Origin: Saccharomyces paradoxus
Lineage: Eukaryota > Ascomycota > Saccharomycetes > Saccharomycetales > Saccharomycetaceae
NCBI RefSeq assembly: GCF_002079055.1
Contig: NC_047497.1
Coordinates: forward strand, 478,501 to 542,500
Length of the DNA stretch: 64,000 nt
Direction: 5' to 3'
Position numbers and translations under genes: made by a program. The number at the start of each line of letters is the position of its first letter. Within the stretch, counting starts at the first letter, position 1. Shown one piece after another: positions 19,528-30,807 of the stretch. The notes beneath the pieces were generated by a model. The model was not told where the DNA came from. It saw only the letters and a list, made by a program, of their open reading frames with translations, and did no database searches.

Positions 19528-21375
19528 TCACGACGAGCTATTGTGGTCTATAAGAACTACGCGGTTTTCCTTCTTGATATTCTTGATCTCTTCCTTCATT
19601 TGCTTTCTCTTTTGCTTGGCCATCGCTTTGAGCGTACTCACTGGCACAACCGAGGTCGAAGCATATCTATCTACGCTATCCCAAACGCATTGCTCGACAA
19701 CATTGGGAAGCTTTCTGCCATACAGGCACTGATCGACGAGCCACATACCCACAATGAAGGAGTTCCTGTCTAATGTACCATCTTTTCTTGTGTCTACTTT
19801 AGTGTAAATTTCTGCTAATAGACTATTGGGTAAATTAGACCGCTTCCAGATATCGCGGACTATGATATTTAAAATCAATCCATCCTCGGGTAAAGTGTTG
19901 ATGGCTACGGAATCATGCTTCAAGGAGGGCCACCAGTTCAACAGGTTCAAATGACGGTGTCTGTTACTTACCCACATACTTTCGTAACGCTTTCTTTCGT
20001 TGTCCGTTACGAAGGTTATATCTGTATGGGATTTCCAAGGTTTATCCTCATTAAATTTCCGATTCCTTGTGCGATGGATAGGCCTGTGATGTGTCGTTTT
20101 ATTGGCAGAATTCTTGATCTTCCTCTTAATTCTGTCTCTTTTGCGTGGCTTGGCTATAGCGCCCTGGTCCTGATCAGATCCAGAATCAGATTCAGTATCA
20201 TCATATACATCATACGTATCGTTAGAAGGATTATACTTAAACCTCACATTTCCTTCGTGTAGCGAAGACGTATGATCGTTTTCCGCGTTTGTACTCACAG
20301 AAGTTTTACGTAGTGTTGTTTTAAATCTCATACTTGGCTGTTGTTCATGCTGTCCCAACTCTTCGTTGCTCGCATCCATTTCATATTGTGAAGATAAGTG
20401 TCTGGGCTTAGTACCAAAAACTTTCCTTTTAAATTTGTTGACAAGCTTCTTCTTCCTCATATCAGAAGAATAATTCGGAACCAAGTTAGGCAAGCTGCTT
20501 CCCTGGTTACTCGCCGTGGTAGTAGTGCTCGAGCTTGCAATAGATGGCTCTGATTCACATAACGAAAGTTGATTAATTGTTTGAGACAGACTTGTTTGTG
20601 ACCTGTTAGAAATAACGTCTGAAGTGTCCAGATTTAGGCTATGCTTGGAATCGATACTGACTGATGACAGGTTTTCACTTTCATGAAGGACACCACTACC
20701 GATAAATGATGATTGCAAGGGAGGGGAGGGTCTACGTTTGGATTGAGTTTTGTTGTTATCTTTATTAATTGCAGGTTCCATAGAACCCGAGGATGGCCTT
20801 CTACTGGTACTTAATGGAGTAAATAAATTTTCTTGAGATCTATTGTCGGGAGTTCTTTGGGCAAGCGTCAATGATTCATTAGAGCCGTTTCTTGAGCATG
20901 AACGCGAGTGAATGCCCAACAAACCACTCAAATTTGGAGTTTCCAAACTTTTTAGTGTATCCAATCCTGAAGAATAAGGGTGATTGTTGTCTGAACTAAG
21001 TTTAGATTGTGAATGTGCTAAAGCCGCTGCCATTTGTGCAGTACTAATAACATTGTCTTTACCTGCGGGGCTTGGACTGTGTTTCTTAGACAACTCAACA
21101 CCATTAGGCGCCGTTGTTTTAATCTTGGGAACCTGTTTTGTTCGTATGCGAGCCTTCTTTTGTTCTTGTTTCCGCCCTGGTCTCTGTAGCGATGACTCTG
21201 ATAATCTTGTTTGAGCATTACTGTTCACCGTTAATGAAGGGCATGGACTGCTGACCTCATTGGAATGGTTCTGGAAGATAGCTTGCGCAGCATGCAACGA
21301 ATCAGAAGCTCCTCGTTCAGTCAAAGTTACTGTTGTACCGCCATGATAACGTTGTTTACCAAACGAAAGTCTCAT
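19528..21375 (-). CDS. IRS4: EH-domain protein Irs4
   Basis: Encodes 615 residues from the ATG at 21375. The frame opens four codons earlier only at a TTG, and MRLSFGKQRYHGG is the expected start. Irs4 and its paralogue Tax4 bind and activate the PI(4,5)P2 phosphatase Inp51 through an EH domain. They affect cell-wall integrity signalling, autophagy and rDNA silencing. About residues 1-440 are low-complexity, rich in Ser/Asn/Thr with many candidate phosphosites. A basic patch (RKRDRIKRKIK) follows. The C-terminal EH domain covers about 480-590, with an EF-hand-like loop (DTRKDGTLDRNSF) and the IVGMWLVDQ helix. It shares a 273-bp divergent promoter with VPS51. Confidence 0.96.
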   Translation of the reverse strand: MRLSFGKQRYHGGTTVTLTERGASDSLHAAQAIFQNHSNEVSSPCPSLTVNSNAQTRLSESSLQRPGRKQEQKKARIRTKQVPKIKTTAPNGVELSKKHSPSPAGKDNVISTAQMAAALAHSQSKLSSDNNHPYSSGLDTLKSLETPNLSGLLGIHSRSCSRNGSNESLTLAQRTPDNRSQENLFTPLSTSRRPSSGSMEPAINKDNNKTQSKRRPSPPLQSSFIGSGVLHESENLSSVSIDSKHSLNLDTSDVISNRSQTSLSQTINQLSLCESEPSIASSSTTTTASNQGSSLPNLVPNYSSDMRKKKLVNKFKRKVFGTKPRHLSSQYEMDASNEELGQHEQQPSMRFKTTLRKTSVSTNAENDHTSSLHEGNVRFKYNPSNDTYDVYDDTESDSGSDQDQGAIAKPRKRDRIKRKIKNSANKTTHHRPIHRTRNRKFNEDKPWKSHTDITFVTDNERKRYESMWVSNRHRHLNLLNWWPSLKHDSVAINTLPEDGLILNIIVRDIWKRSNLPNSLLAEIYTKVDTRKDGTLDRNSFIVGMWLVDQCLYGRKLPNVVEQCVWDSVDRYASTSVVPVSTLKAMAKQKRKQMKEEIKNIKKENRVVLIDHNSSS

Positions 21376-21648
21376 ACTCTCCTGCAAATCTTTTCCTATG
21401 TCGAAAAACTAATTCTACCAAAGCTTTGGAAGTATATGCCACCTGTGCAACGAAAGGGTTGTTGTGGCTAGGGTCCATTACAGGATAGACCTTTTTGTGA
21501 TGATTCAGGTTCGATATGCTTTATACGAGAAATCATCGAATTTTCGCTGCGTGGAAACAAGAGGCAGTAAGTTGTACGTATAGGTGAGGCTCTGCACAGA
21601 AGAGGCGTATTTGCAGTGGAACGGGATCTGACATGAATATAAGTACAG

Positions 21649-22143
21649 ATGGCAGAACAGATTAGTCACAAAAAGTCCCTGAGGGTCAGCAGTCTGAACA
21701 AGGATAGAAGACTGCTCTTAAGAGAATTCTACAACTTGGAAAACGAACCAGATAAAGATGGAAAAGATGCACGTATAGGAGAAAAAGTCAGCAAGGCTCA
21801 CTCTGAGGAGGGGCAAGTTACAGGTGTGAATGTAGATACTGAAGGAAACACTGAGAAACCGGTGAAAAAGGATGAATTAAGTGCAGCTGAAGAGGACCCC
21901 AAGGAGGGGTCAGAAGATGCTGAAGAAGAGATAAAAAACCTGCCCTTCAAGAGACTGGTACAAATTCACAACAAGCTCTTGGGCAAAGAAACTGAGACTA
22001 ACAATTCTATAAAGAATACCATTTACGAAAACTATTATGACCTAATAAAAGTCAACGACCTCCTCAAAGAGATTACAAATGCCAATGAAGACCAAATTAG
22101 GACGCTGAAGCAAACTGTGGAATCTTTAATCAAGGAACTGTGA
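21649..22143 (+). CDS. VPS51: GARP/VFT tethering-complex subunit Vps51
   Basis: A 164-residue protein, same length as the S. cerevisiae one as I recall it. Vps51 belongs to the Golgi-associated retrograde protein complex (Vps51-54) and contacts the t-SNARE Tlg1 through its N-terminus. The segment [17 protein letters not shown] (about 16-32) is the short conserved region of the Vps51 family that contacts Tlg1. An acidic middle (about 45-105) is followed by a helical C-terminus ([26 protein letters not shown]) that likely packs in the complex bundle. The yeast form is far shorter than metazoan VPS51. Its last 14 bases overlap a small minus-strand ORF (22130-22315). Confidence 0.96.
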   Translation: MAEQISHKKSLRVSSLNKDRRLLLREFYNLENEPDKDGKDARIGEKVSKAHSEEGQVTGVNVDTEGNTEKPVKKDELSAAEEDPKEGSEDAEEEIKNLPFKRLVQIHNKLLGKETETNNSIKNTIYENYYDLIKVNDLLKEITNANEDQIRTLKQTVESLIKEL

Positions 22144-22315
22144 TTTCTTGTGGTTTGCCGTGGTTTCCATCGAGCACTTCCTTCGAAAGAGTACTTTTGA
22201 CTATATAGACCGAGTTTCCTCCTTTCTTGGTCAGTAAGCTCCCTCCAAACTGCCCAGCATGATTAGCAATCGCCCCGTTGTCGTACGTGGGCTCTGCCAA
22301 ATGCTCTCCTAACAT
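22130..22315 (-). CDS. Possible small protein (61 aa), unassigned
   Basis: An ATG-initiated frame of 61 codons on the minus strand, from 22315 to a TGA at 22130. It overlaps the 3' end of VPS51 by 14 bases and is divergent from ALY1. The protein ([14 protein letters not shown]... ending [10 protein letters not shown]) has a balanced composition, unlike most chance frames in this AT-rich genome: few Asn/Lys runs, several Gly, a hydrophobic SVYIVKS core, mixed codons. I do not recognise a family and recall no annotated S. cerevisiae gene here. It may be a real unannotated small gene or a chance frame in VPS51's 3' UTR. The start context (A at -1 and -2, T at -3) is only fair. Confidence 0.35.
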   Translation of the reverse strand: MLGEHLAEPTYDNGAIANHAGQFGGSLLTKKGGNSVYIVKSTLSKEVLDGNHGKPQEITVP

Positions 22316-22544
22316 TTATATGATATATATGCAGATATATAATAGCGCCGCCTTTTTACCTCTTTGAGCGAATTGCAAAATATTGACTCTTTTGTCTTAT
22401 TTCGCTATCCCCATCTTATCAAAAATGAGAACAACTCGTTGAAATAAGAAGAGACAAGCATCAAGAAAGACAACCAACAGAAAGTTCTGTTCCGCACAAA
22501 TACGCTGGAATCTCATAGTATATTGCTTGATCCTCTATGACTAC
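22316..22544. other. ALY1 promoter region
   Basis: A 229-bp stretch with TATA-like runs (tatatat near 22325 and 22335), followed by a short GC block and an A-rich leader. No known binding site is recognised with confidence. Confidence 0.5.
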
Positions 22545-25289
22545 ATGCTCCAATCCAATACAGAAAATGATACTGTAGCTCCAGTGTTCCCCATGGAGCA
22601 AGATATAAACGCAGCATCTGATGCCGTCCCACTAGTTCAGACAACAACGCTACAAGTCTTTGTAAAGCTTGCCGAGCCCATAGTATTTTTAAAAGGATTT
22701 GAAACTAACGGATTGTCTGAAATAGCCCCCAGTATCTTAAGAGGATCTCTTATCGTCAGAGTGTTGAAGCCGAAGAAATTAAAAAGTATATCGATAACAT
22801 TTAAAGGGATATCCAGAACAGAATGGCCAGAGGGTATACCACCAAAGCGAGAAGATTTTTCAGATGTTGAAACTGTTGTTAATCATACTTGGCCATTTTA
22901 TCAAGCGGACGACCACATGAATTCTTTCACCTTGGAAGATCACAGCTCAAATAAGTCGTCCAATCGCCCATCTATGAGTGACGAAGATTATTTACTTGAA
23001 AAAAGCGGTGCTTCAGTATATATTCCACCAATTGCCGAACCTCCTAAAGATAATAGCAATCTGAGTCTGGATGCGTATGAACGCAACTCATTATCATCGG
23101 ATAATTTGAGTAACAAGCCAGTATCTAGTGATGTTTCTAATGACGACAGTAACCTGCTGGCTATCCAAAAGGCACCAGTATCATCATCTAGTCGAAGAGG
23201 ATCGGTACCCGCAAATTTTCATGGTAATGCTTTGTCACCTCATACCTTCATATCTGATTTGTTTACGAGAACATTTAGTAATAGTGGTGCTACTCCAAGC
23301 CTTGATCAAGAGGATACCTATCTTACACCGTCCAAAGATTCTAAAGAGGTTTTTATCTTTCGACCGGGCGACTATATCTACACTTTTGAACAGCCAATAT
23401 CACAATCTTATCCAGAAAGTATAAAGGCGAATTTCGGTTCCGTGGAGTATAAACTGTCAATAGATATAGAAAGGTTTGGCGCATTCAAATCAGCTATACA
23501 TGCTCAATTACCCATCCAAGTCGTAAGGCTTCCTTCTGATGGATCCGTAGAGGAGACTGAGGCTATTGCAATTTCCAAGGACTGGAAAGATCTTCTTCAT
23601 TATGACGTGGTAATTTTTTCGAAAGAAATTGTTTTGAATGCGTTTTTGCCCATTGACTTCCATTTCGCTCCCTTAGATAAAGTTACTCTGCATCGGATAA
23701 GAATATATCTAACCGAGTCCATGGAATACATCTGTAATAGTAATGGGAATCATGAGAAGGCTCGTCGATTGGAGCCAACCAAAAAATTTTTGTTGGCTGA
23801 ACATAATGGTCCAAAACTACCTCATATCCCAACTGGTTCCAATCCTTTGAAAGCTAAAAATAGAGGAAACATCCTCCTGGATGAAAAATCCGGCGACCTA
23901 GTTAATAAAGATTTCCAGTTCGAAGTGTTCGTTCCAAGCAAGTTTACAAATAGTATACGGTTACACCCTGATACCAATTATGATAAAATCAAAGCCCATC
24001 ATTGGATAAAAGTCTGTCTTCGTCTTTCCAAGAAGTACGGGGATAATAGAAAACATTTCGAAATAAGTATTGATTCTCCAATTCACATTTTAAATCAACT
24101 GTGCTCACACGCAAATACTTTACTACCAAGCTACGAGAGTCACTTCCAGTATTGCGATGAAAATGGCAATTTCGCACCAACGGCAGATCAGCAGAATTAC
24201 GCAAGTCATCATGATTCCAATATTTTCTTTCCAAAGGAAGTGCTGTCGTCTCCGGTTCTTTCACCAAACGTACAGAAGATGAACATTAGAATACCGTCTG
24301 ATCTTCCAGTCGTACGTAATAGAACTGAAAGCGCGAGAAAAAGCAAGGCGGATAATGCCTCCAAGAAGAATGCTCAAAGTGACAATGTCTTTGCATCCAA
24401 ACAGCTAGTCGCAAACATTTATAAGCCCAATCAAATTCCAAGGGAACTAACTTCCCCTCAGGCGTTACCGTTGTCGCCCATCACCTCACCAATACTGAAT
24501 CATCAACCACTATCAAACTCCCCACCTCCAGATTTTGATTTTGATCTAGCAAAGCACGGAACAGCTGATGTTAATGCTATTCCCGTAGATCCTCCATCAT
24601 ATTTTGATGTGTTAAAGGCCGATGGTATTGATTTACCATGTTACGATGCAAGTTCATCTAGAATTCCCGAACTAAAATTAAACAAATCTAGGGAGACATT
24701 GGCCAGCATTGAGGAGGATTCCTTCAATGGTTGGTCTCAAATCGATGACTTATCCGACGAAGATGATAATGATGGCGATATAGCATCCGGTTTTAACTTT
24801 AAATTGTCAAACAGTGGCGCCAGTGAGAATGTTAATTCACACACTCCTATTTTGCAGTCTTTAAACATGAGTCTTGATGGGAGAAAAAAAAATCGTACCA
24901 GTCTCCATGCAACATCAGTATTACCTAGCACAATAAGGCAGAATAACCAGCATTTCAACGACATAAGCCAGATGCTAGGCAGTGGTGACGAAGATGCCTT
25001 CGCTAAAGGCCAATCGTCGAACTCCAATAAGAAACTACCCATACTTAAAATCAATGATAACATCATACAACCTAAGAGCAATAATAATAGACTTGGTGAT
25101 CTCGAAGACACCATGGATTCTTCAGTCGATATCACAGCATTTTATGATCCTAGGATGTCATCTGATTCCAAATTTGATTGGGAAGAAGCCAAGAACCATG
25201 TCGATCCAACGGGCTACTCGGTAAATGTTGCTAGTGAAAACCGTGTAATGGACGATTTTAAAAAAGCATTTCGCGAAAAGAGAAAATAA
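22545..25289 (+). CDS. ALY1: Alpha-arrestin Aly1 (Art6), Rsp5 adaptor
   Basis: Encodes 914 residues from the ATG at 22545. The frame extends six codons upstream only from a TTG. Aly1 recruits the Rsp5 ubiquitin ligase to plasma-membrane and endosomal permeases, and calcineurin regulates it. It is implicated in trafficking of Gap1, which is also in this window. The arrestin N-lobe spans about residues 27-110 plus the block after a long loop (about 265-330). The C-lobe spans about 345-530. The long tail is disordered and Ser-rich. A PPxY motif (PPSY) at 683-686 is the Rsp5 WW-binding site. A second LPxY-like motif (LPCY) follows about 14 residues later. Ser/Thr-Pro sites are abundant. Paralogue: ALY2. 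Confidence 0.97.
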   Translation: MLQSNTENDTVAPVFPMEQDINAASDAVPLVQTTTLQVFVKLAEPIVFLKGFETNGLSEIAPSILRGSLIVRVLKPKKLKSISITFKGISRTEWPEGIPPKREDFSDVETVVNHTWPFYQADDHMNSFTLEDHSSNKSSNRPSMSDEDYLLEKSGASVYIPPIAEPPKDNSNLSLDAYERNSLSSDNLSNKPVSSDVSNDDSNLLAIQKAPVSSSSRRGSVPANFHGNALSPHTFISDLFTRTFSNSGATPSLDQEDTYLTPSKDSKEVFIFRPGDYIYTFEQPISQSYPESIKANFGSVEYKLSIDIERFGAFKSAIHAQLPIQVVRLPSDGSVEETEAIAISKDWKDLLHYDVVIFSKEIVLNAFLPIDFHFAPLDKVTLHRIRIYLTESMEYICNSNGNHEKARRLEPTKKFLLAEHNGPKLPHIPTGSNPLKAKNRGNILLDEKSGDLVNKDFQFEVFVPSKFTNSIRLHPDTNYDKIKAHHWIKVCLRLSKKYGDNRKHFEISIDSPIHILNQLCSHANTLLPSYESHFQYCDENGNFAPTADQQNYASHHDSNIFFPKEVLSSPVLSPNVQKMNIRIPSDLPVVRNRTESARKSKADNASKKNAQSDNVFASKQLVANIYKPNQIPRELTSPQALPLSPITSPILNHQPLSNSPPPDFDFDLAKHGTADVNAIPVDPPSYFDVLKADGIDLPCYDASSSRIPELKLNKSRETLASIEEDSFNGWSQIDDLSDEDDNDGDIASGFNFKLSNSGASENVNSHTPILQSLNMSLDGRKKNRTSLHATSVLPSTIRQNNQHFNDISQMLGSGDEDAFAKGQSSNSNKKLPILKINDNIIQPKSNNNRLGDLEDTMDSSVDITAFYDPRMSSDSKFDWEEAKNHVDPTGYSVNVASENRVMDDFKKAFREKRK

Positions 25290-25476
25290 GTGCATTAATT
25301 TTATGCTTCAATAAATTACTGCCATTTTTATTTTGTCTCCTGTTATCTAAAGTGTGCAATATATTGGACATTTTATAGTATACAAATATACATTATCTTT
25401 CTATACATTCATATCATTTTTTATCGGGAGATAAATTCCCTCTACCAGTACTTGAAAAGATAAACATGATTAACCT

Positions 25477-26445
25477 TCAGTTGCCTATGAGCTTATTTAT
25501 TAGGTTTGTCTTAGAATTTTCCAAGTCAATTTTTGCCTTTTCTAAAGCTTGCAATCTCATTTCAACCTTCTTCCTTTGCAAGCAGATCTTCGAAACCATC
25601 TCGCTTATCTCCTCAATGGTGTTGTCACTTTCATCATCGTCTGGGAAAAGTATTGGTAGGGATGTGATGATTCCTTCATTCGGTTTGTGTATATTTCCCT
25701 TGCTTAAAAGCTGCGTCTCCCATTCTTCATCGACTCTGTAAGGCGCATCATTTATGGCTTCCTCAATAATCTTTCTTTTAGAATCCTTTTGAATGGCAAT
25801 TTGATTATCTGTGAGTGCTAGCCTTTCGTCTTGAAAGCCCTGCATTTCATCGTCACTGAAATTCTCAATCTCTTTTTCATTGGTGCGTTTCAGACCACCA
25901 TTCGATTTTATTGTCTCCATAATCTCACGTTTATCCTCACTGTCTAACAGTTTTACATAGTCTCTCTCTCTTACGACATCGCTTTTACTGATTTTCCTTC
26001 TAGAAATTGATTTCTGTGCCTTCAGTTTTGCAATTTCTTCTCGAGTTGGTATACTAGTAGTGTGCTCGCCTTCGAAGCTATTACTAGCCTCCGAGGAATC
26101 ACTTAATAAATCGTGGTTTCCTTCCACTAAGTCTTCCATATTAAGAACCACCGCATCATCTTTGTTCCCCATCGATGTATCGGTATTTTTCTTTGAATGG
26201 TAGAGGTCTTTATAATGCGAATCATTCTCCTTTATTGCTTGCTCACCATCAAAGGTAATGTCGCGCTTGGGCACTTTCTTAAACTTTATTGGTTGCAGAG
26301 CACAAACATCGTTGTCATCATCTTCAAAATCGTTCAGCGTTACGGCCTTAATTTGCTGTGTTGGCCTATGAGCAGAACCATCAACTCCAAGCTCCTCAGG
26401 GTGATCACTTGGTAACCTAATTTTGTTTCTTTTCTTAATCGCCAT
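25477..26445 (-). CDS. NTR2: Spliceosome-disassembly factor Ntr2
   Basis: A 322-residue nuclear protein that forms the NTR complex with Ntr1 (Spp382) and the DEAH helicase Prp43 to release excised lariat introns. It starts with a basic patch (MAIKKRNKIRL). It is highly charged throughout and has a predicted C-terminal coiled coil (QRKKVEMRLQALEKAKIDLENSKTNLINK split across about 288-317). Length equals that recalled for S. cerevisiae. It converges with ALY1 (187 bp between stops) and diverges from RQT4 (284 bp). Confidence 0.96.
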   Translation of the reverse strand: MAIKKRNKIRLPSDHPEELGVDGSAHRPTQQIKAVTLNDFEDDDNDVCALQPIKFKKVPKRDITFDGEQAIKENDSHYKDLYHSKKNTDTSMGNKDDAVVLNMEDLVEGNHDLLSDSSEASNSFEGEHTTSIPTREEIAKLKAQKSISRRKISKSDVVRERDYVKLLDSEDKREIMETIKSNGGLKRTNEKEIENFSDDEMQGFQDERLALTDNQIAIQKDSKRKIIEEAINDAPYRVDEEWETQLLSKGNIHKPNEGIITSLPILFPDDDESDNTIEEISEMVSKICLQRKKVEMRLQALEKAKIDLENSKTNLINKLIGN

Positions 26446-26729
26446 GATGTGTTCAAATCCTATACCATCGCTAGGTAGAATTTGACTTAACTCAACCAGT
26501 TTTACTGCTCATCCAAAAGACAAATCTGTTGTCATTGTCCTCAAATATGAGGTTTATTTTGATATTCCTTATGATCTTCGCTTGCCGGGTATCGCGCCAA
26601 TATTGAAATATTTACAGCAAGAAAAAAGTAGAAAAAGCCTAACAGCCAGCGGATGGCGTCAGAGTGAACAGGATCTGAGAAACGGTGGGGTGTTTAACTC
26701 TAATCTTGGGTTGACAGTAATTATTAATA

Positions 26730-28322
26730 ATGACAAGGCAGCAGGCTATTGACTATGCGACCAAAAAAGTTCCGCAAATATTGCCTTTAGAAGAGTCTGA
26801 TGTAAAAGCCTTGTGCGAGCAGGTGCTGAGCACAACATCTAATAATCCAGAACAAATTGCCTCAAAATTTTTGGAGTTCCTAGGCCATGAAGATCTATCT
26901 TTTGAGTTTGTAATGAGGTTCAATGAACTTTTGAATCAAACTGATAAAAGAGAGGAAAAGAAAACGAAAAATGCACACCTTGATCAGATTGCCCCCATTG
27001 CATCGAAAAAAGAATCAAAGCTGCTCACTAATAACAATGTTACCAGGGTTGAGAATGAACAACCGAAAAAAATAAAGGAGGGGAGGAAAAGCTTAACAAC
27101 GAAGCCTACCATTCAGCCATCAAATCAACCCACACAATCAAAATCTACGAAGGGGAAAAAAGAGCACAAATCTAAAGAGAAATTACAGTCGTTGCAAGAA
27201 ATTGACGATGCAATCAAGATACTAGAGCTTCGAGATAGCGGTTCTTCTAAAAATTGTAACTGTCAAGGCACAAGGCATCCGGTTTTCGACATAGCACCAA
27301 ACTGCCTTCACTGTGGTAAAGTTGTCTGTGTTATAGAGGGACTGAATAAAGGTAAATGCGGCCACTGCCATGAGCTATTGATTTCTGATGACGAGAGGAC
27401 ACAGATGATGAAAATTTTAGACCAGGAGAAAAACGAATTGAGCAGTTCACCATCGTCCTTATCTAATGCGTCGAATGATGCTAATATCCCAAAGAAGAAG
27501 ACAAAAACCTATAAGATAACTTCCGGCATGGGTAAAAATTTATTTGCTGAACAGGACAAATTATTTGATTTCATCGAAAGGAAAAGAGAAAGAGAAAGAA
27601 AACGTAATGAAGTGTTGAAATTACAAGAGAAACAAGAAGAGAGTGGAACAAATGAGAGGCAAGTTGGAGAGCAAGACCATACAGTGGAGGAAAACCCAGA
27701 GTTGTTAGCAGCACAAGAACGGCTAGATAGATTATTACATTTCCAAGATACTTCAGCAGAAAGAACTAAAATTATTGATAATGCTAGTGACTTTGACATG
27801 AATCAGGAGATTGGGTTATGGGGTAGCGCAAGAGAAAGGGCTCTCGCATTAAAGAAGCAACAACGTAATCTAAGAAAGTGGGAAAAAGTAGAAAAGGAAC
27901 GTAATGGCAGGCGCGAAAAATATGTTGTTAGCATGAATATAGGTTCCAACGGTAAAGTAACTATGACAGAAGTCCCGAAGGATACAAACAACGTAGTTGC
28001 AGGTTCAGATGATGACGAAAGCGATATAAGTGACGGAGAAGATATCAGTGACCTTAAACACATAAATGCTCTAAAAGGTGAAATAAATAGAACGAAAGCC
28101 ATGGAAAATCTACATTTGCAGTCCAAAGCATGGGATTTCGAACGTGACAAGAAACAGTTCGATAGGCCCACGTATGTGAAAAAGAATGCAGGAACTGTAC
28201 AACAGAATGGTAGAAGAGAAGAAAAGATCGACGACATGCAAGGTTATGACTTAAGGTCGAAAGTGCAGGTCGATCAAAACGCAGACGCATCGGTGGAACA
28301 GAATATTCTTGCTGTACTTTAA
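26730..28322 (+). CDS. RQT4: Ribosome quality-control trigger subunit Rqt4 (zf-C2HC5, TRIP4-like)
   Basis: A 530-residue protein matching YKR023W. Rqt4 works with the helicase Slh1 and Cue3 in the RQT complex, which splits collided ribosomes marked by Hel2. It is the yeast counterpart of ASC-1/TRIP4. The N-terminal 75 residues form a small helical domain. A Lys/Ser-rich linker follows. The C2HC5 zinc finger is at about 175-222 ([10 protein letters not shown] ... CLHCGKVVC ... GKCGHC). The C-terminal half is helical and very charged ([25 protein letters not shown]), with an acidic [12 protein letters not shown] stretch. Length matches the S. cerevisiae protein as recalled. Confidence 0.95.
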   Translation: MTRQQAIDYATKKVPQILPLEESDVKALCEQVLSTTSNNPEQIASKFLEFLGHEDLSFEFVMRFNELLNQTDKREEKKTKNAHLDQIAPIASKKESKLLTNNNVTRVENEQPKKIKEGRKSLTTKPTIQPSNQPTQSKSTKGKKEHKSKEKLQSLQEIDDAIKILELRDSGSSKNCNCQGTRHPVFDIAPNCLHCGKVVCVIEGLNKGKCGHCHELLISDDERTQMMKILDQEKNELSSSPSSLSNASNDANIPKKKTKTYKITSGMGKNLFAEQDKLFDFIERKRERERKRNEVLKLQEKQEESGTNERQVGEQDHTVEENPELLAAQERLDRLLHFQDTSAERTKIIDNASDFDMNQEIGLWGSARERALALKKQQRNLRKWEKVEKERNGRREKYVVSMNIGSNGKVTMTEVPKDTNNVVAGSDDDESDISDGEDISDLKHINALKGEINRTKAMENLHLQSKAWDFERDKKQFDRPTYVKKNAGTVQQNGRREEKIDDMQGYDLRSKVQVDQNADASVEQNILAVL

Positions 28323-28451
28323 CGAACGGTAAAAACTTAGATTATAAATGGTAGAGAGTATATCTGTTATTCACTTTCTGTGAGTTTTACGATTTTCTTT
28401 TATCTTGTTAATATACAATCTTTCTATAAGAATCAATGCTAGTTCGTCTAT

Positions 28452-30677
28452 TTAATAGTTAAATTCACTTGCTATTTGCTTCTCTGCCATACGAGCCATA
28501 CGAAACATTTTATTTTTAGAGTTTTCCTTGGTTGGCTTCTTTTCATTACCATCCTTACTACTTTGCAATCCCATAGCCTTAGGCCTCTCACGTAATCCAA
28601 AACTTTTAGCCAAATGGCCCAAATGCAAGAACTTCACGTTAAAAAACTTCTTTTCTTGCGAGATATGTGTTGCGTAAGCCCTCACATGACTAATAAAACC
28701 TTTAACAGCCAAATTCTTGAACGCAGAATCTCCCACTACTCGTCTTTCTATATTCAAATGCCATGTTGTGGCGTTCGTATCCCACTCATATTCTTTATCA
28801 CCCACATCTTTATTTTTAGACGATTTTTCATCTTTCCTAATGAATTTATCATTTCTATTGACATTCACGTCTTTGAAAGCCGGCATTAGTATTTCTTTAT
28901 CAAACTTCAATAATTCCCAACCCATCGGATGATAAGGCTGAATGTAGTCCATGTATTTTTCCTCTTCGCCAGGAAGTAAAAATAACAAACTTTCACCCTT
29001 CTCACCAGCCCGCGCTGTACGACCCACTCTATGCAAATGGTCTTCAACAGCAAATGGTGGGTCTAACTCAATAACAGATCCGACTTGGGGAAGATCTAGG
29101 CCTCTACTTGCAACATCTGTACAAAACATGATCAAATGTTTTCCCTTGGTGGCTTCATTTTCGCGAGCAAAATGCTGCAATGTGGAGGTTCTAGTTTGTT
29201 GAGATAAAGAACCGTGCAATTTATAAATCACTACATCAGGGTCTTTCGAATCTGAGAAACAGGGAAACATAGTGTTTCCTTTTGTCAGTAGTCTTACAGA
29301 ATCACCTGTCAAATTTCTATGGTGCCCATCACTTCCGGAAAATGCGTCATAATGAAACTCCACACTGTCCGAACATGATACAAATACGATTGTACGCAGC
29401 GTGCTGGACTGCGAGTCAGTATTGATGAAATCTTTGCTAATATTGTTCAAAGTAGCAGCCAATGTGACAAGACGCAACTTGGGCGGGACAATAGTGATCC
29501 TCTGCAACAGTTGATCGGGTGCTACCGTTACTACATCAGCGTCCTTCTTTGTACCATTGCTAATCAATTTGTAATCTTTCAAGGCCACATTTCTCAACCT
29601 ATTAACACCATCAGTTAGCGTAGCACTACATAGCATGTGCACTAACTTATGGGGTAGCTTGGGGAATCTGTCGGAATTGATGGGAATATCATGAACAATC
29701 TTAATAATTTCGCTGATTGTCTCGTCAAACCCCAACTCCATTAACTTATCTCCTTCATCCAATACAATATACCTCAAAGATTGACTCAATTGCTCCTTAA
29801 TAACTTTTGTATTTTGCAAATGATCCAAAATTCGACCTGGTGTACCGATAATGAAATTACAACCCTTACGTAATCTAGCTTTTTCCGATTTCTTACGTTC
29901 TCCACCAATCAATAGACATGGGACCAAATAGTGACAACATGAGACAAGGATGGAACAGACATGGTATATTTGCGATGCCAATTCACGCGTAGGAGCAACC
30001 ACCAAGGCAAACGCACCAGAAGTACGATCAACACGGGTTTCCATATTCAAAATAGTAGATATTATGGGCAAGAGATATGACAAAGTCTTACCTGAACCTG
30101 TTTGAGCATGAACGAAAAAATCGTTCTTCCCCGCGTTACCTATTATTTGAGGGATGGCCTGCTTTTGGATGCTCGTAGGCTTTTTGATACGCATTTTTTC
30201 CTCCAGATGAGAAACAAGGATATCAGAGACGCCTAGAGACGCAAACAGATCACCTTTCAATGGTGCGTTAGACGGATTGATGGCAACATTTTCATCATGG
30301 ATATTAGTGTTTACCGCGGTTGTAATCTCTCTGTTGGATGTAAACAGAGAAGAGACAAACTGAGAATCAGCTGGCAGAATTCTTCCCTGAGTATTATGAG
30401 CATTTCTACCTTTATGTTTTTCCTGCTCTTCAGAACTATTGGCATTATCCTTATGTATTTTTCTACCGGAATTCTCACCTCTTCCCGGAACTGACCCTTG
30501 GTCTCCTGTACTGTTTGCCCTCCTTTTCCTCGAGGCAGTCTTGCCGTCTAGCTTCATCTTCATTCTTCTTCTATCCTTCCATCTACCGCCTGTGACCTTG
30601 GCAGCTTGTTTATAGGAACTTCCTGTAGCGTCCTCATTGGTGGTAAAATTTAGCAGCATCGAATCATCATCGCTCAT
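28452..30677 (-). CDS. DBP7: DEAD-box RNA helicase Dbp7 (60S biogenesis)
   Basis: A 741-residue nucleolar ATP-dependent helicase needed for early 60S subunit assembly and snoRNA release. The basic N-terminus (about 1-145) precedes the Q motif and RecA1 domain. Motif I is AQTGSGKT, Ia PTRELA, and motif II reads DEGD instead of DEAD, a variant I recall as native to Dbp7. Motif III is SAT. The RecA2 domain shows motif IV (IVFVSCSDS), V (TDVASRGLD) and VI (HRVGRTARAG). A basic C-terminal tail follows. Between motifs III and IV there is a longer loop than in minimal DEAD proteins. The promoter has PAC and RRPE motifs, consistent with the ribosome-biogenesis regulon. Confidence 0.97.
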   Translation of the reverse strand: MSDDDSMLLNFTTNEDATGSSYKQAAKVTGGRWKDRRRMKMKLDGKTASRKRRANSTGDQGSVPGRGENSGRKIHKDNANSSEEQEKHKGRNAHNTQGRILPADSQFVSSLFTSNREITTAVNTNIHDENVAINPSNAPLKGDLFASLGVSDILVSHLEEKMRIKKPTSIQKQAIPQIIGNAGKNDFFVHAQTGSGKTLSYLLPIISTILNMETRVDRTSGAFALVVAPTRELASQIYHVCSILVSCCHYLVPCLLIGGERKKSEKARLRKGCNFIIGTPGRILDHLQNTKVIKEQLSQSLRYIVLDEGDKLMELGFDETISEIIKIVHDIPINSDRFPKLPHKLVHMLCSATLTDGVNRLRNVALKDYKLISNGTKKDADVVTVAPDQLLQRITIVPPKLRLVTLAATLNNISKDFINTDSQSSTLRTIVFVSCSDSVEFHYDAFSGSDGHHRNLTGDSVRLLTKGNTMFPCFSDSKDPDVVIYKLHGSLSQQTRTSTLQHFARENEATKGKHLIMFCTDVASRGLDLPQVGSVIELDPPFAVEDHLHRVGRTARAGEKGESLLFLLPGEEEKYMDYIQPYHPMGWELLKFDKEILMPAFKDVNVNRNDKFIRKDEKSSKNKDVGDKEYEWDTNATTWHLNIERRVVGDSAFKNLAVKGFISHVRAYATHISQEKKFFNVKFLHLGHLAKSFGLRERPKAMGLQSSKDGNEKKPTKENSKNKMFRMARMAEKQIASEFNY

Positions 30678-30807
30678 CCTGGTGGTAAAATTGCTGAATA
30701 AATGTGCTTGCTTGGCTGAATAATCAGAAACGAAAAGAAATATAAATATTCATACCTTCTTAAATTACAAATACCACATACATGTATCAATCTTTTACTT
30801 TTCTAAG

